A DNA stretch of 64,000 nucleotides, from the NCBI RefSeq assembly GCF_000303155.1, contig NC_018719.1, positions 2,769,869 through 2,833,868 on the forward strand, read 5' to 3'. Both the position numbers and the translations under genes were made by a program. The notes under the pieces are model-generated. The model ran no database searches. It was not told where the DNA came from and saw nothing but the letters and a program-made list of their open reading frames with translations. The DNA comes from Candidatus Nitrososphaera gargensis Ga9.2. Lineage in GTDB: Archaea > Thermoproteota > Nitrososphaeria > Nitrososphaerales > Nitrososphaeraceae. Shown here piece by piece: positions 8,388 to 17,047 of this stretch. Position 1 is the first letter of the stretch. Each line of letters starts with the position of its first letter.

Positions 8388-8969
8388 TTGGCTGATAGCA
8401 AGGGCTACTATGCAGTTCTCGGCGTTTCGGAAAAAGCCAGCTACAAGGAGATCAGGCATGCCTATCGGCGGCTTGCTCGCAAGTATCATCCTGACAGGAA
8501 CAACTCTGCCTTTGCTGAAGAGATGATCAAAAAGATAAACGCCGCGTTTGAAGTGCTGTCTGATGAAACAAAAAGGGCGCAGTACGATAGGAGCGAGTTT
8601 GACAGTGCGCCAGAGCCTGAGCCTACGTACGAGCCAGAGCCGGTGCAGCAGCCAAACAGCCCGGAGCCTTGGAAAATGGCGAACGAAAACGTGGTCGCGG
8701 ACTTTTTCAATGGGCCGTATTTCCTTGACACGCCAAAGGGAAGGTTCCACATTATTGTCGAGCCGTCTCTCTGCATGGCGTTTGGCAGCTGCGAGACCCT
8801 TGCACCAAAGGTCTTTGTAGTTGAAAAGAACAAGAGGGTCAACCCCAAGGCGGTAGTGGAGTGCGAGACCTGCGCCGACTATGAAAGGATACACGCCGCA
8901 GCTGCCACGTGCCCCACCAAGGCGATCAAGATAATCGACCGTTACACGGGCGAACAACTGTACCCGTAG
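8388..8969 (+). CDS. J-domain / ferredoxin fusion protein
   Basis: A 193-residue protein from a TTG start. Residues 5-68 form a DnaJ J-domain with the essential HPD tripeptide (KYHPDRN) that would stimulate an Hsp70 ATPase. A Pro/Glu linker follows. The C-terminal 80 residues are ferredoxin-like with Cys residues in CMAFGSC, CETC and TCPTKAI, enough for one Fe-S cluster. The fusion may link Hsp70 action to Fe-S cluster assembly or redox state. It lies 35 bp upstream of cbiL, a probable operon. Confidence 0.85.
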   Translation: MADSKGYYAVLGVSEKASYKEIRHAYRRLARKYHPDRNNSAFAEEMIKKINAAFEVLSDETKRAQYDRSEFDSAPEPEPTYEPEPVQQPNSPEPWKMANENVVADFFNGPYFLDTPKGRFHIIVEPSLCMAFGSCETLAPKVFVVEKNKRVNPKAVVECETCADYERIHAAAATCPTKAIKIIDRYTGEQLYP

Positions 8970-9004
8970 TAGACTTAAATTGCCGTGAGAGGGTGCAGCA
9001 ACCC

Positions 9005-9730
9005 ATGAAGCTTTTCTGTGTTGGATGCGGACCCGGCGACCCCGAGCTTCTTACGGTGCGGGCCGTCAACCTGATAAAAAGCGCGGAGGTGGTATTCGCG
9101 CCCACTGCAAGGGAGGGCAAGTCAAGCATCGCGCTTTCAGTTGTTGAAAAATATGTTAGCAAGACGGCCAAGACCGCTAGCCTTGTCTTTCCAATGGTCA
9201 AGGACAAAGAGTCGCTCAAGGACTATTGGAAGAGGAACGCCGACGACATTGCGGCAGCAGTCAGGTCCGGCAAAAAAGTGGTCTACCTTACGGTGGGCGA
9301 CCCGGCGCTGTACAGCACGTGGATCTATGTCCACCGCGAGCTGAAAAGGAACCACAAAGACATTGAAGTTGAAATAGTGCCGGGGATCGCGTCGATGTTT
9401 GCCATCGCTGCAAAGGCAGGCATCAGCCTAGCAGAAGGCGAGGAGACGGTGGCCATAGTGCCGGCGTGCTACGACATGGACAGGGTCAGGCGCACCGCGG
9501 CCGCGTGCGACACGGTCATTTTTCTCAAGGACGGGCGGTACTTTGACAGCGTGATCGAAATGCTGGGCGAGTCCGGCTTTCCCGATAATGCAAACATTGC
9601 GATAGCGCAGGACGTTTCAGATGAGGGCGAAATACTTGACGTGAAAAAATTGTCAGAGCTTCGCGGCAAGAAAGGCCCAACTGAAAAGTACTTTTCAATA
9701 ATGGTGGCAAAGAAAAATGCCAGAGAGTAG
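9005..9730 (+). CDS. cbiL: Cobalt-factor II / precorrin-2 C20-methyltransferase
   Basis: A 241-residue tetrapyrrole methylase. ATG 9005 is used because the longer frame would overlap the upstream gene. Class III SAM-methyltransferase marks are the N-terminal VGCGPGDPELLTVRA loop, VYLTVGDPALYSTW and VEIVPGIASMFA. The GDPALYST segment is typical of CbiL/CobI, which methylates C20 in corrin synthesis. It overlaps cbiF by 14 bp, so the two are translationally coupled. Confidence 0.88.
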   Translation: MKLFCVGCGPGDPELLTVRAVNLIKSAEVVFAPTAREGKSSIALSVVEKYVSKTAKTASLVFPMVKDKESLKDYWKRNADDIAAAVRSGKKVVYLTVGDPALYSTWIYVHRELKRNHKDIEVEIVPGIASMFAIAAKAGISLAEGEETVAIVPACYDMDRVRRTAAACDTVIFLKDGRYFDSVIEMLGESGFPDNANIAIAQDVSDEGEILDVKKLSELRGKKGPTEKYFSIMVAKKNARE

Positions 9731-10517
9731 TAACACCGTATATTTCGTGGGCTCTGGACCGGGCGACCCCGAGCTTATCACGCTCAAGGCCAAAAAGCTG
9801 GTAGAGCAGGCAGACGTTATCATTTACTCCGGCTCGCTCTTTAACCCAAAGAACTTGGAGTATGCAAGAAAGGATGCCAAGCTATACGACGCGGCAGTCA
9901 TTGACAGGGAAAAGATCTACCAGATCCTCCGGGATTCTGCAAAGGAGGGCAAGCTTGCGATAAGGTTCCACGATGGCGACCCGGCGCTCTTTAGCACCAT
10001 TCGCGAACAGATAGACAAGCTCGAAGCTGACGGCATAAAGTGCAAGGTAGTACCCGGCGTCACTGCGATACTTGGGGCCGCGGCCGACCTCAACCTCGAG
10101 CTGACGCTGCCGGGCATCACCCAGACCCTGATAGTGACGAGGGCAGAGCTTCGAACACCTGTACCAGCTCGCGAATCAATAGCCGAGCTTGCAAAGCACG
10201 GCGCCACGATGGTGTTCTACCTGAGCGTGCACCTGATAGGCGACGTTGTCAAGGAGCTGCTAAAGGGTGGCGTCTACACTGAAAATACGCCGGCCGCCGT
10301 TGTATACAGGGCGACTTGGGAGGACGAAAAAATAATCAAGGGGACGTTAGGCGACATTGCGAAAAAAACAAGGGAAGCAAAAATAATCAAGACTGCGCTG
10401 ATAATCGTAGGCGACGTGATCGCTCCTGCAAAATACGAATATTCCAAGGTGTATGATGCAGGATTCACGCACGGATACAGAAAAGCAGTAGTAAAAGAAG
10501 AAGAAAAGAAAGGATAG
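9717..10517 (+). CDS. cbiF: Precorrin-4 / cobalt-precorrin-4 C11-methyltransferase
   Basis: A 266-residue tetrapyrrole methylase. It has VYFVGSGPGDPELITLKA at the N-terminus, the family signature DVIIYSGSLFNP, RFHDGDPALFSTIREQ and KVVPGVTAILGAAA. The YSGSL segment is characteristic of CbiF/CobM. The Lys/Glu-rich C-terminus is extra. It follows cbiL with overlapping reading frames, and cbiE lies about 39 kb away in this window. Cobalamin synthesis is a known trait of ammonia-oxidising archaea. Confidence 0.9.
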   Translation: MPESSNTVYFVGSGPGDPELITLKAKKLVEQADVIIYSGSLFNPKNLEYARKDAKLYDAAVIDREKIYQILRDSAKEGKLAIRFHDGDPALFSTIREQIDKLEADGIKCKVVPGVTAILGAAADLNLELTLPGITQTLIVTRAELRTPVPARESIAELAKHGATMVFYLSVHLIGDVVKELLKGGVYTENTPAAVVYRATWEDEKIIKGTLGDIAKKTREAKIIKTALIIVGDVIAPAKYEYSKVYDAGFTHGYRKAVVKEEEKKG

Positions 10518-10527
10518 GGTAGGGTTT

Positions 10528-10728
10528 TTACGGTCTTCTCGCCCATAGGCTTACTACTGTAGTGCTGATCGCTGCCCCTGCTGCACCGCTGATGGTTGCA
10601 AAGGCCAGAGCCTGATCTATCACTATCGAAGGCACCCAGTTTGCGATCAGAGGCGCGGCCAGGAACGATAGGAACCCTATTGCAAATCCTATCGCCCCAA
10701 ATATTGCAAGTACAGGCCCTCTTGCCAT
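10528..10728 (-). CDS. Small hydrophobic membrane protein
   Basis: A 66-residue protein with two hydrophobic helices (VLAIFGAIGFAIGFLSFLA and IDQALAFATISGAAGAAI) and a basic end (WARRP). It lies 24 bp downstream of the cdvB-like gene on the same strand, so it may be cotranscribed and membrane-associated with the ESCRT-III protein. No family was recognised. Confidence 0.6.
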   Translation of the reverse strand: MARGPVLAIFGAIGFAIGFLSFLAAPLIANWVPSIVIDQALAFATISGAAGAAISTTVVSLWARRP

Positions 10729-10752
10729 GTCTTCTCCTCCTCCTTCTCTCTC

Positions 10753-11406
10753 TTACTGTTGATGACTTTCGGTATCGGAGATCCTGAAGCTTCCAGCCGG
10801 GATGGATGGGAACTTGTCGTTCACCTTCTGCTCTGCGACTGCCGACGCTTCCATCATGATCTGGTCGATATCTGCTCCACCGGCGCTGGTGTTGAGCTCG
10901 ATTCCAACGCTGCTTCCCTGCAGAGACTCCATCATTATTCCATTCAGCAGAGTCTGCATGTTGTTTATCTCGCTGTCTGCGCCTGGAACGAACCTTCCAA
11001 GGCTCGGCTTGAGGCTCTTTATCGAGGATATCGCCGGGCCGAGCGCGACCATAGCGTCTCCCATTTCGTGTATCGTTGACAGCCTCATTGATACCTGCTC
11101 TAGCGCCATTCTGGCCTGTCCCAGAGTTCTTGCGATCTTGCGCACTTCTGCAAGCTCGTTTGAGAGCACCTTGGCGCTGTCTGTGTCGTGCCTCTGCATG
11201 GCATCGACCACCCTTCGGAACAGCGAGGCGTCCCTCTCGTTCAGCTTTGTAATCATTGTGTCTAACTTTGATGTCTGCAACTGCAGCTTGTTAACGGCAG
11301 TCTCGATCCTTGGCTTGAGCGGGCCCTGCGGCCTCAGCGACTCTTTGAGTTTCTCGCTGGCGCTTGCCCTACTCTGGTTGCTCCAGTTCTTATCGAAACC
11401 AGTCAT
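10753..11406 (-). CDS. cdvB: ESCRT-III-like cell-division protein (CdvB family)
   Basis: A 217-residue helical protein of the Snf7/CdvB type. A basic N-terminus leads into long amphipathic helices (LKPRIETAVNKLQLQTSKLDTM and DSAKVLSNELAEVRKIARTLGQARMALEQVSMRLSTI), then an acidic C-terminal part. In Thaumarchaeota CdvB paralogs polymerise at the membrane to drive constriction. Thaumarchaeal genomes usually carry several paralogs, and which one this is cannot be told. No CdvA or CdvC gene is nearby. Confidence 0.85.
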   Translation of the reverse strand: MTGFDKNWSNQSRASASEKLKESLRPQGPLKPRIETAVNKLQLQTSKLDTMITKLNERDASLFRRVVDAMQRHDTDSAKVLSNELAEVRKIARTLGQARMALEQVSMRLSTIHEMGDAMVALGPAISSIKSLKPSLGRFVPGADSEINNMQTLLNGIMMESLQGSSVGIELNTSAGGADIDQIMMEASAVAEQKVNDKFPSIPAGSFRISDTESHQQ

Positions 11407-11496
11407 GCGAATGCCTACTAGGATTTGCTATTAATTGCGGGTGTGTAATCCGGTAAACCATAAGCTTAGCTAATTACTCCCCGGAGGTTGAGAATG

Positions 11497-11799
11497 TTAC
11501 AACGGCACCCGGAAGAGCTCCTTCTGGCTAACAGAGCCCCACGCACCCATGCCTCGCCCGCCGCCACCACTGCCACTTCCACCGGTGCCGGTGATCTGGC
11601 TCACCACGATCTCTTTAGCTGCCATTGGCGGCCACAGCATCGCTACGTACTCGCCTGCCTCGCCTGCCTTGTCAAGCGACGCCGGCTGCATGTTCTCCCG
11701 CTTGAACCTGCCTGCAAGCTTGTCCTTCACCGGCTCTAGTAGCTGGCGCTGGCCGTGAACTATAAGATGAACCTTTTTCGTGCTGTCTATTTCGGACAT
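11497..11799 (-). CDS. Small hypothetical protein with Gly-rich tail
   Basis: A 100-residue protein. The N-terminal 65 residues look like a compact alpha/beta fold (VHLIVHGQRQLLEPVKDKL). The C-terminus is a Gly-Ser-rich flexible stretch. It sits 90 bp upstream of cdvB on the same strand. No recognised family. Confidence 0.6.
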   Translation of the reverse strand: MSEIDSTKKVHLIVHGQRQLLEPVKDKLAGRFKRENMQPASLDKAGEAGEYVAMLWPPMAAKEIVVSQITGTGGSGSGGGGRGMGAWGSVSQKELFRVPL

Positions 11800-11868
11800 T
11801 GTGTATGTATGCGAGATGCATAGGGCTATAAAGATGATAAATGTTTTGTTTTTCAGACGGCGTATATT

Positions 11869-12444
11869 ATGATAGTCTTAGACTCGTACATGGCAATGGT
11901 GCTGCCAGACGATATCGCGACACGCATTTCAGAGTTTATCGCCGGCAGGCGCAGCTTTCCGATTGTCGGCCGTGATGAGCTGATGTGCATGATGTACCTG
12001 TACGGCAAGACCGGAGGGGTTATCGGCGAAAAACAAGTTGAAGAGGTCAACGGGTTTGCGCAGCGCACCGCTTCGCAGCTGGGCCAAGAGATCGACATTT
12101 ACGCCAACAGCTCGGCAAAGCTGGACCCCGAATACATCAGGGGCAAGTACATCAACAGGCAGCTGCAGTTGACTGTTGAAAACAAGCCTGAGCGAATGGC
12201 CGGCGACCCGGCCATACTGTCTGACTGCTTTGCGCAGCACATCGCCTATTACAAGCAGGACTATTTTTTTGAGCTGTACGGCCCGCTCAAGGACTCAGAG
12301 ATAACGTCTGACATCCGGCCGATGCTTGCCGGCAGGATGGTCATGGTGTGCTGCAACAGAAAGGGGGCGCAGGAAACAGGATTGGCTCACCCTCTTATAC
12401 CAGTGTACGTGTGGTTCCGCGATCAGGCCGGCGCAAACCCGTGA
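11869..12444 (+). CDS. Hypothetical protein
   Basis: A 191-residue soluble protein without a signal peptide or recognised motif. It has a balanced composition and neighbour-like codon use. ATG 11869 lies after an AT-rich upstream region. Its 3' end overlaps the convergent VOC-family gene by 22 bp. No function is proposed. Confidence 0.65.
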   Translation: MIVLDSYMAMVLPDDIATRISEFIAGRRSFPIVGRDELMCMMYLYGKTGGVIGEKQVEEVNGFAQRTASQLGQEIDIYANSSAKLDPEYIRGKYINRQLQLTVENKPERMAGDPAILSDCFAQHIAYYKQDYFFELYGPLKDSEITSDIRPMLAGRMVMVCCNRKGAQETGLAHPLIPVYVWFRDQAGANP

Positions 12445-12815
12445 TAGTAGGGGATCTGCGCAAGCTCTTCCTGAGGCATCTGGACTATTGATATCAAGTG
12501 CCCGTCTGGGTCCTGAATTATCGCGTGCTTGCCAAACGGCTCCTCCTTTGGCTTTTTGTAAAACTTTACCTTTTTCTTTTTCAGACTACTAACCACATCG
12601 TCAAAGTCGCTTATGCTGAAACCTACGAGCATGCTATTGTTCTTTTTTATCCTTTTCTTGCTTGATGGGTGGAGTGCAAGCACCGTGCCCCCTTCTGAAA
12701 ATTCTGTCCAGTCCTTTGACTGTTGTTTTAATTTCATGCCAAGCGTGTCGCGGTAGAATTTGGTCGACCTTTTCATGTCTGAAACAAGCAGGATGACGGC
12801 GCCTATCTTGTGGAA
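12423..12815 (-). CDS. VOC-superfamily (glyoxalase/bleomycin-resistance-like) protein
   Basis: A 130-residue protein from ATG 12815; the alternative at 12845 adds 10 unlikely residues. It has the VOC fold pattern: IGAVILLVSDMKRSTKFYRDTLGM at the start, then a repeat with FSISDFDDVVSSLKKKKVKF and the closing IIQDPDGHLISIVQ. Such proteins bind a metal and act on small molecules as lyases, dioxygenases or resistance proteins. The substrate cannot be inferred. Confidence 0.85.
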   Translation of the reverse strand, partial: FHKIGAVILLVSDMKRSTKFYRDTLGMKLKQQSKDWTEFSEGGTVLALHPSSKKRIKKNNSMLVGFSISDFDDVVSSLKKKKVKFYKKPKEEPFGKHAIIQDPDGHLISIVQMPQEELAQIPYYHGFAPA

Positions 12816-12866
12816 CATTGCTACTATAATACATTGTAGGCTCAAAGATATAACATTGACGTAGCG

Positions 12867-12874
12867 TTATATAC
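12867..12874 (+). promoter_or_regulatory. TATA box upstream of the 12899 gene
   Basis: TTATATAC lies about 28 bp before the TTG start at 12899, the spacing typical of archaeal box A with a leaderless transcript. This supports use of the TTG codon. Confidence 0.5.
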
Positions 12875-12898
12875 CGATTTGAGCCTCAGTGAGGCAGG

Positions 12899-13348
12899 TT
12901 GCAAGATTCTTCCGCTACCCCGCTCGTCAGGTTCTCAGACTTTCTTGGGATAGGCTACTTTGGCGACAACAGGCAGCACATCATTGCCCCCATCTTTGAC
13001 TTGCAGCAGAGCGCCGAGCGGGCTTGGGCGAGGGTGATGGAGCCGCAGCTGTTTCACGCAGTGTTTGTAGAGCACACGGGAAAATACGAGTTTATCGCCT
13101 ATCCGGTGGAACTAAAGCCGGACAAGATAAACCACATACTTTATAGGTCATTTTCAAGTCTGGATAGCTTGCACAAGTTCAAGAGCAGCTATGGCGGCAG
13201 GACGTTCATCAAGTTTGGCTGGCACGACCTGACAAAGCCGCAAAAATTTGACGTGCTTGCGCAGTACGCTATGGTCGACTCGGTAGAATTTGTTAAAGTG
13301 GACGAGATCAGGTCCGGGACTCTTGTCGACCAGATAAGGAGAAGTTAG
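12899..13348 (+). CDS. Hypothetical protein
   Basis: A 149-residue soluble protein with a TTG start supported by a TATA-like box 28 bp upstream. Aromatic-rich segments (FSDFLGIGYFGDNRQHIIAP and ELFHAVFVEHTGKYEFIAY-like) suggest an alpha/beta fold. No motif is recognised. Confidence 0.6.
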   Translation: MQDSSATPLVRFSDFLGIGYFGDNRQHIIAPIFDLQQSAERAWARVMEPQLFHAVFVEHTGKYEFIAYPVELKPDKINHILYRSFSSLDSLHKFKSSYGGRTFIKFGWHDLTKPQKFDVLAQYAMVDSVEFVKVDEIRSGTLVDQIRRS

Positions 13349-13504
13349 CCAGATAATACTTGCAGCCCGCTTCTGGCAATAACACATGATGATATCTAAG
13401 GTGAACTTTCATTGCAATGATTTTTCTTTCATTGCGCGTCCGGCTGTTGTTGCCAGCATATGTTCTGTTTCACTTTCTTGTCTGTCAGGAAAAGCTGGAG
13501 AGGA

Positions 13505-13535
13505 GCCTGCCCAGCATGTTGCTAGCTGGGCAGGC
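13505..13535. repeat. Perfect inverted repeat / hairpin, 11-bp stem
   Basis: GCCTGCCCAGC and GCTGGGCAGGC are exact reverse complements separated by 9 nt. As RNA this forms a GC-rich stem-loop 157 bp past the end of the upstream gene. It could be a terminator, a processed RNA element or a protein site. Confidence 0.65.
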
Positions 13536-13584
13536 GGGTGTTTGATGACTCGTTGTTGGTAGATGCCAACGCCAGACTTCCTTA

Positions 13585-13614
13585 ATTAGGCACGCCTAAT
13601 TAGGCGTGCCTAAT
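13585..13614. repeat. 30-bp perfect palindrome
   Basis: The 30 bases from ATTAGGCACGCC to GGCGTGCCTAAT read the same on both strands with no spacer. The palindrome sits in a long intergenic region about 360 bp upstream of the DUF1264 gene. A dimeric or tetrameric repressor operator is the simplest reading. Confidence 0.75.
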
Positions 13615-13973
13615 ATTTAAACGCTCTTGAGATATGTTGTTAACTTTTCGTCTGCTCAATAACACACTGGAGAGAGATAGAAGCATAGCTGACAATAAGT
13701 TAACAGAGCCCATTCAACATGAAAAATGGATAATAATAAGCAGCAACATATTCTACCTTCTAGTGCCTAAGGAGCAGTTCTGGATTTAGTGTTCAGAAAC
13801 AAAAGATAGAGCCAATGGGCCGATTTAGCTACCATTACAGTGAATCTAGGCGTAATTTGGAAAATGATCTCCAATAAAATAAGTAAGACAATTTAAGAGT
13901 AAATGAATGAAATGTTAATTTTAGCAGTGCTAGTTTCCGACCACGTAAATATTCTATAACACGTACTCTTTCA

Positions 13974-14600
13974 ATGTCAGCGTATACCGACAGGAGAAAA
14001 ATACTTCTTGGCGCGATGATAGCTACAGTGGCTGCCATTCTGATTGGAGGAGTAATGTCATTTCAAAGTTCGATTGCGGCGAATGACAGCAACAGTGAGA
14101 GCCCCACAGAGGGGTTTAACATTCATGTGACTGTAAACAAGCACGACAGCGAGAACCTTGACCACGACATGGATCATTACTGCAAGCTAGATGACAAGAT
14201 AGTTGCAGTGTGTCTGCTCTTTGATGGCACCGACACTAAAGCACATCTTGCTCAGGTAGAATTCATCATCACAGACGAGCAGTACCAGCAGCTTCCAGAA
14301 AAGGAAAAGTTTAACTGGCATAACCATGCAGTTGAGCTAACACCTGAAAGAGGAGAACCACAAATAATCAGTCTCCCAGAGGGTGTTGACGGTGCAGCGT
14401 TGCTTGATACACTGAAACATACATACGGCAAAGTAGTAACGCTTTGGGATCCAAGCGATGAGGTACCAGACTTTCCACCATACGTCTTTGCAGTAGATAG
14501 TCCGCATGCGCTAGGCCAAGATGAAAATGATGACCTTGAATGTGAATGGCCAGAAGCAGGCAAGGAGATAACCGAATCGTGTGGTGAAGACAAAGATTAG
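13974..14600 (+). CDS. DUF1264 (oil-body-associated-protein-like) protein, membrane-anchored
   Basis: A 208-residue protein with an N-terminal transmembrane or signal segment (about residues 8-32). The rest matches DUF1264: a His-rich DHDMDHYCKLDD region, AVCLLFDGTDTKAHLAQVEFII, then LPEKEKFNWHNHAVELT. The family includes plant oil-body-associated proteins; its biochemical role is unclear, and the conserved His residues suggest metal binding. The C-terminal tail is acidic with Cys. The long upstream region carries a 30-bp palindrome. Confidence 0.75.
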   Translation: MSAYTDRRKILLGAMIATVAAILIGGVMSFQSSIAANDSNSESPTEGFNIHVTVNKHDSENLDHDMDHYCKLDDKIVAVCLLFDGTDTKAHLAQVEFIITDEQYQQLPEKEKFNWHNHAVELTPERGEPQIISLPEGVDGAALLDTLKHTYGKVVTLWDPSDEVPDFPPYVFAVDSPHALGQDENDDLECEWPEAGKEITESCGEDKD

Positions 14601-14678
14601 TAGAGAGGAAAAACAATGTCTCCTCTTCAACCCAATCTTTTTTCTTATTATTTTTATTTTTCAACGCAGCATATATTA

Positions 14679-15042
14679 TTATCCAATGAACTTGTCAACT
14701 GTCAAGACATTGCGTTTCCAGAAAAAGAAGAGGTATGATGATGTTCTTGTCTCTGGTAATTGCTCGTCCTTTCTATAAAATATGCAGACTGCAATGACTC
14801 CTGCTATGATCACGATATAATGACCAACTCCCATGACAATTAACCGGTCTACAAAAACGTCAGCTTTGCCTTTCCATTCCTCACCTATTATTCCGCCGGA
14901 CAACTCTGCATCACGGCTAAACTGAGCCTTGAACGATTCAATTGAATATACCCAAGTAACTCCGCCGATTATGGCTAAAATGCCGGCGGCCAGAGCAATA
15001 GTTGACGGCAGCGACGACCTTTTTTCACGTATTTTTTCTCAA
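14679..15042 (-). pseudogene. Two-helix membrane protein gene broken by a one-base frameshift
   Basis: From a TTG at 15042 the frame reads M-R-K and then stops. Removing one A from the A6 run just after the start restores MRKIREKRSSLPSTIALAAGI and continues to the stop at 14679, about 120 residues with helices near each half (ALAAGILAIIGGVTWVY and IVIIAGVIAVCIFY). The restored start overlaps the stop of the upstream ORF. An A-run indel could be real mutation, slippage or sequence error. Confidence 0.6.
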
Positions 15043-15305
15043 TGCTGTGAAAATGACTGCTGCAATATGGTTATGATAGATACTGGATACAATACCACCA
15101 TACTGAGAATAAAAGAGGACGAACTGTTTGGGTAAACCGATCTTAAATCTGACAGAACTGGATCATCATTTCTTGATGCATTTGAACTATTCTCTTCTTC
15201 ATCTTCTTCTTGCAAATTGGCTAAGAACCTCATATTATCAAGCCTAGAGTATGATCGTTGTCCAAAGGGATTGACTACCAACCAAGGCATACCAAGGGAA
15301 ATCAA
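15039..15305 (-). CDS. Small membrane-associated protein, 5' end possibly decayed
   Basis: An 88-residue frame from a TTG at 15305, with a hydrophobic end (FILSMVVLYPVSIITI) and an acidic middle. Coding-like sequence continues upstream in the same frame (IELPNNNLVSISLGLL) but has no start codon. An ATG at about 15423 lies in another frame and gives a plausible N-terminus. The gene may therefore be N-terminally frameshifted. Function unknown. Confidence 0.4.
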   Translation of the reverse strand: MISLGMPWLVVNPFGQRSYSRLDNMRFLANLQEEDEEENSSNASRNDDPVLSDLRSVYPNSSSSFILSMVVLYPVSIITILQQSFSQH

Positions 15306-15423
15306 CAGCAGGCCTAACGATATAGAAACAAGATTATTATTTGGTAATTCAATGAAAATAAAATGCGTAAGAAACTCATAAACACTATGTAAAAGAATTC
15401 TGGTAAGTTGTTGATGGCAGACA

Positions 15424-15816
15424 TGATTGGCGGGGCCGCCCTTAACTTATCGTCGGGGCTAGGCTTTTATCTTAAATATCTTTTTGAGCAAACGACAAGT
15501 TATAGCAGCCCTTATGAGAGGTTAAGCGGATCGTAGAAAATGCTGTCAAATATCGACCCATGCAGTGATACTATTCAATTAAGGTGCATAGAGACTCAGA
15601 TTAACCCCTGATTACCAGAACCGCTATAAAGATGGCAAAAACCCCAGATATAGAAAACCGAGTTTCATCAGCAGGGTTGCTCTTTCGATATTATTCTTTC
15701 CAGTTCACACGTAGAGATAGGAGATTTCAAAGAATGCAATATCTGCCAGAAGAATAGCCATCCTAATCAAGTTAGACATAATAGCATCCGGGTAATAGTT
15801 GGAAAGAAGATTTTAT
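15424..15816. other. Intergenic, AT-rich, no gene seen
   Basis: About 390 bp with stops in all frames and no tRNA-like or repeat structure that I could support. Confidence 0.5.
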
Positions 15817-16140
15817 CTACCTGACCTTCTTTTCTTTCCATCTTTCGTACAACACGATAAGAATCACTACCGCTATAATAATTGGCGCATAAAATGCAGC
15901 TAATGTGATAACCGAAAGCCCAAGAAATATGAATGCAATTCCAGCTAGGACGATGATTGCGATTTTTGCAAACTGCCAGTTTTTGGTTTCGCTGTCTTTT
16001 GCCAATTCAAACGCCATAGGCAAGTCGGAAAATCCGCAAGAAGCACAGATTATTTCCTTCGAAGTATCAAGGTTTCTTCATATATATCTTGATGCCTGCA
16101 TTGTGGGCAAACTAGACGAATGATTGTCAATTCCTAGCCT
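15817..16140 (-). pseudogene. Zinc-ribbon membrane protein gene with a one-base frameshift
   Basis: A TTG start at 16140 reads MTIIRLVCPQCRHQDIYEET and then goes out of frame. One added base near the GAAGAAACC restores a second Cys pair (EIICASCGFSDLP) and then the intact 3' part, with two transmembrane helices and a basic end (ERWKEKKVR). The 3' frame alone could be read from Met 16023 as a 68-residue protein. The two Cys pairs split across frames argue for a broken zinc-ribbon protein. Confidence 0.6.
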
Positions 16141-16296
16141 TCCTTACCAATTGCAAATAGCGATTCCAGCTATAACCTATGCCTTATGCAACAGATAAGG
16201 TTTTGTAAGAATGGGGGAAACACACGATTTGGAGCAATTCGACTGACTATGTTGCCTTTAGTTTAGAAGCTTATGAGCCTGCATCACTTCTTTTAA

Positions 16297-16689
16297 TTAG
16301 CTATCTAACAGGTCTCTAATTTCCTGTATAATCATAGGGCCGCTCTCGTATGGAGCCCTTCTTGTAACGTTGCAATAGCCAACCTTCAGCAACCTGTCAT
16401 AGGAAGTATCGTAAGCTTCTGTCCTGATGTATTTCATGCCTTCCTTCTTCTGAGCAACATTGACATAGACTTTGTTCTGGGTTTTGTAATCCATCACATA
16501 GAACTTGTCTTTACCCTTCTCAATCAGCTCGATGACCTCTGACACTGGAATCAGGTAGTGTGAATCTATTGTACCCATATACTCTATGCAGGTGCAGTCT
16601 GTAGGTATTGCTGCCACAATTGAATATGAACTGATCATGATGAAGAGAGAGAAGTAGAAAATGGTAATGACACCGCTGCAAGACGTCAT
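16297..16689 (-). CDS. Secreted DUF3892-like protein
   Basis: A 130-residue protein with an N-terminal signal segment (about residues 8-27, ending VAAIP). A domain like DUF3892 follows: HYLIPVSEVIELIEKGKDKFYV, KVYVNVAQKKEGMKYIRTEAYD and a final YDRLLKVGYC. DUF3892 proteins are small and uncharacterised. The exported form suggests a periplasmic or surface location. Confidence 0.65.
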   Translation of the reverse strand: MTSCSGVITIFYFSLFIMISSYSIVAAIPTDCTCIEYMGTIDSHYLIPVSEVIELIEKGKDKFYVMDYKTQNKVYVNVAQKKEGMKYIRTEAYDTSYDRLLKVGYCNVTRRAPYESGPMIIQEIRDLLDS

Positions 16690-17047
16690 AAAATGATGGC
16701 AGAGATTAGCGTTTGCCGATTATTAGCCTGTTTAAATATTCTTATTGCCATTTTCGCAGATTCATTCACCTTTCCAATCACCCCTAATCCAGTCAATCTT
16801 CAAATTATCCCTTACTTTCACCACAGTACTCCCACATACAACACATGGGGAAGATGTCGTACGTGATCAGGCAGGATCATTGATACAGAAAGGTGTACAT
16901 ACATATTAATTTGCCAGCCTCTTTACTTGTTGCAATTGCAAGATGCCATAACAAGTTGTTGTTGGGCGATTGCTTTCATAATGCCTATGTTATAGCTGCC
17001 ACAAGACCATTGTTTTAGGAGGACTCAGTATGATCTTCCTCTTTCTT
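16690..17047. other. Intergenic region, no gene seen
   Basis: About 360 bp of AT-rich sequence between the DUF3892-like and MgtC-like genes, both on the minus strand. No open frame with gene-like codon use or strong repeat was found. Confidence 0.5.

Larger units (their letters stand above)
13349..13973. other. Long AT-rich intergenic region with two palindromes
   Basis: No convincing gene is seen in 625 bp. The region holds a perfect 11-bp-stem hairpin and a 30-bp perfect palindrome, listed separately. The downstream gene starts at 13974. Much of 13.6-13.9 kb is AT-rich. Confidence 0.6.

Noticed and set aside
8909..9004. N-terminal extension of cbiL
   Set aside because: It would overlap the J-domain/ferredoxin gene; the methylase motif begins right after Met 9005.
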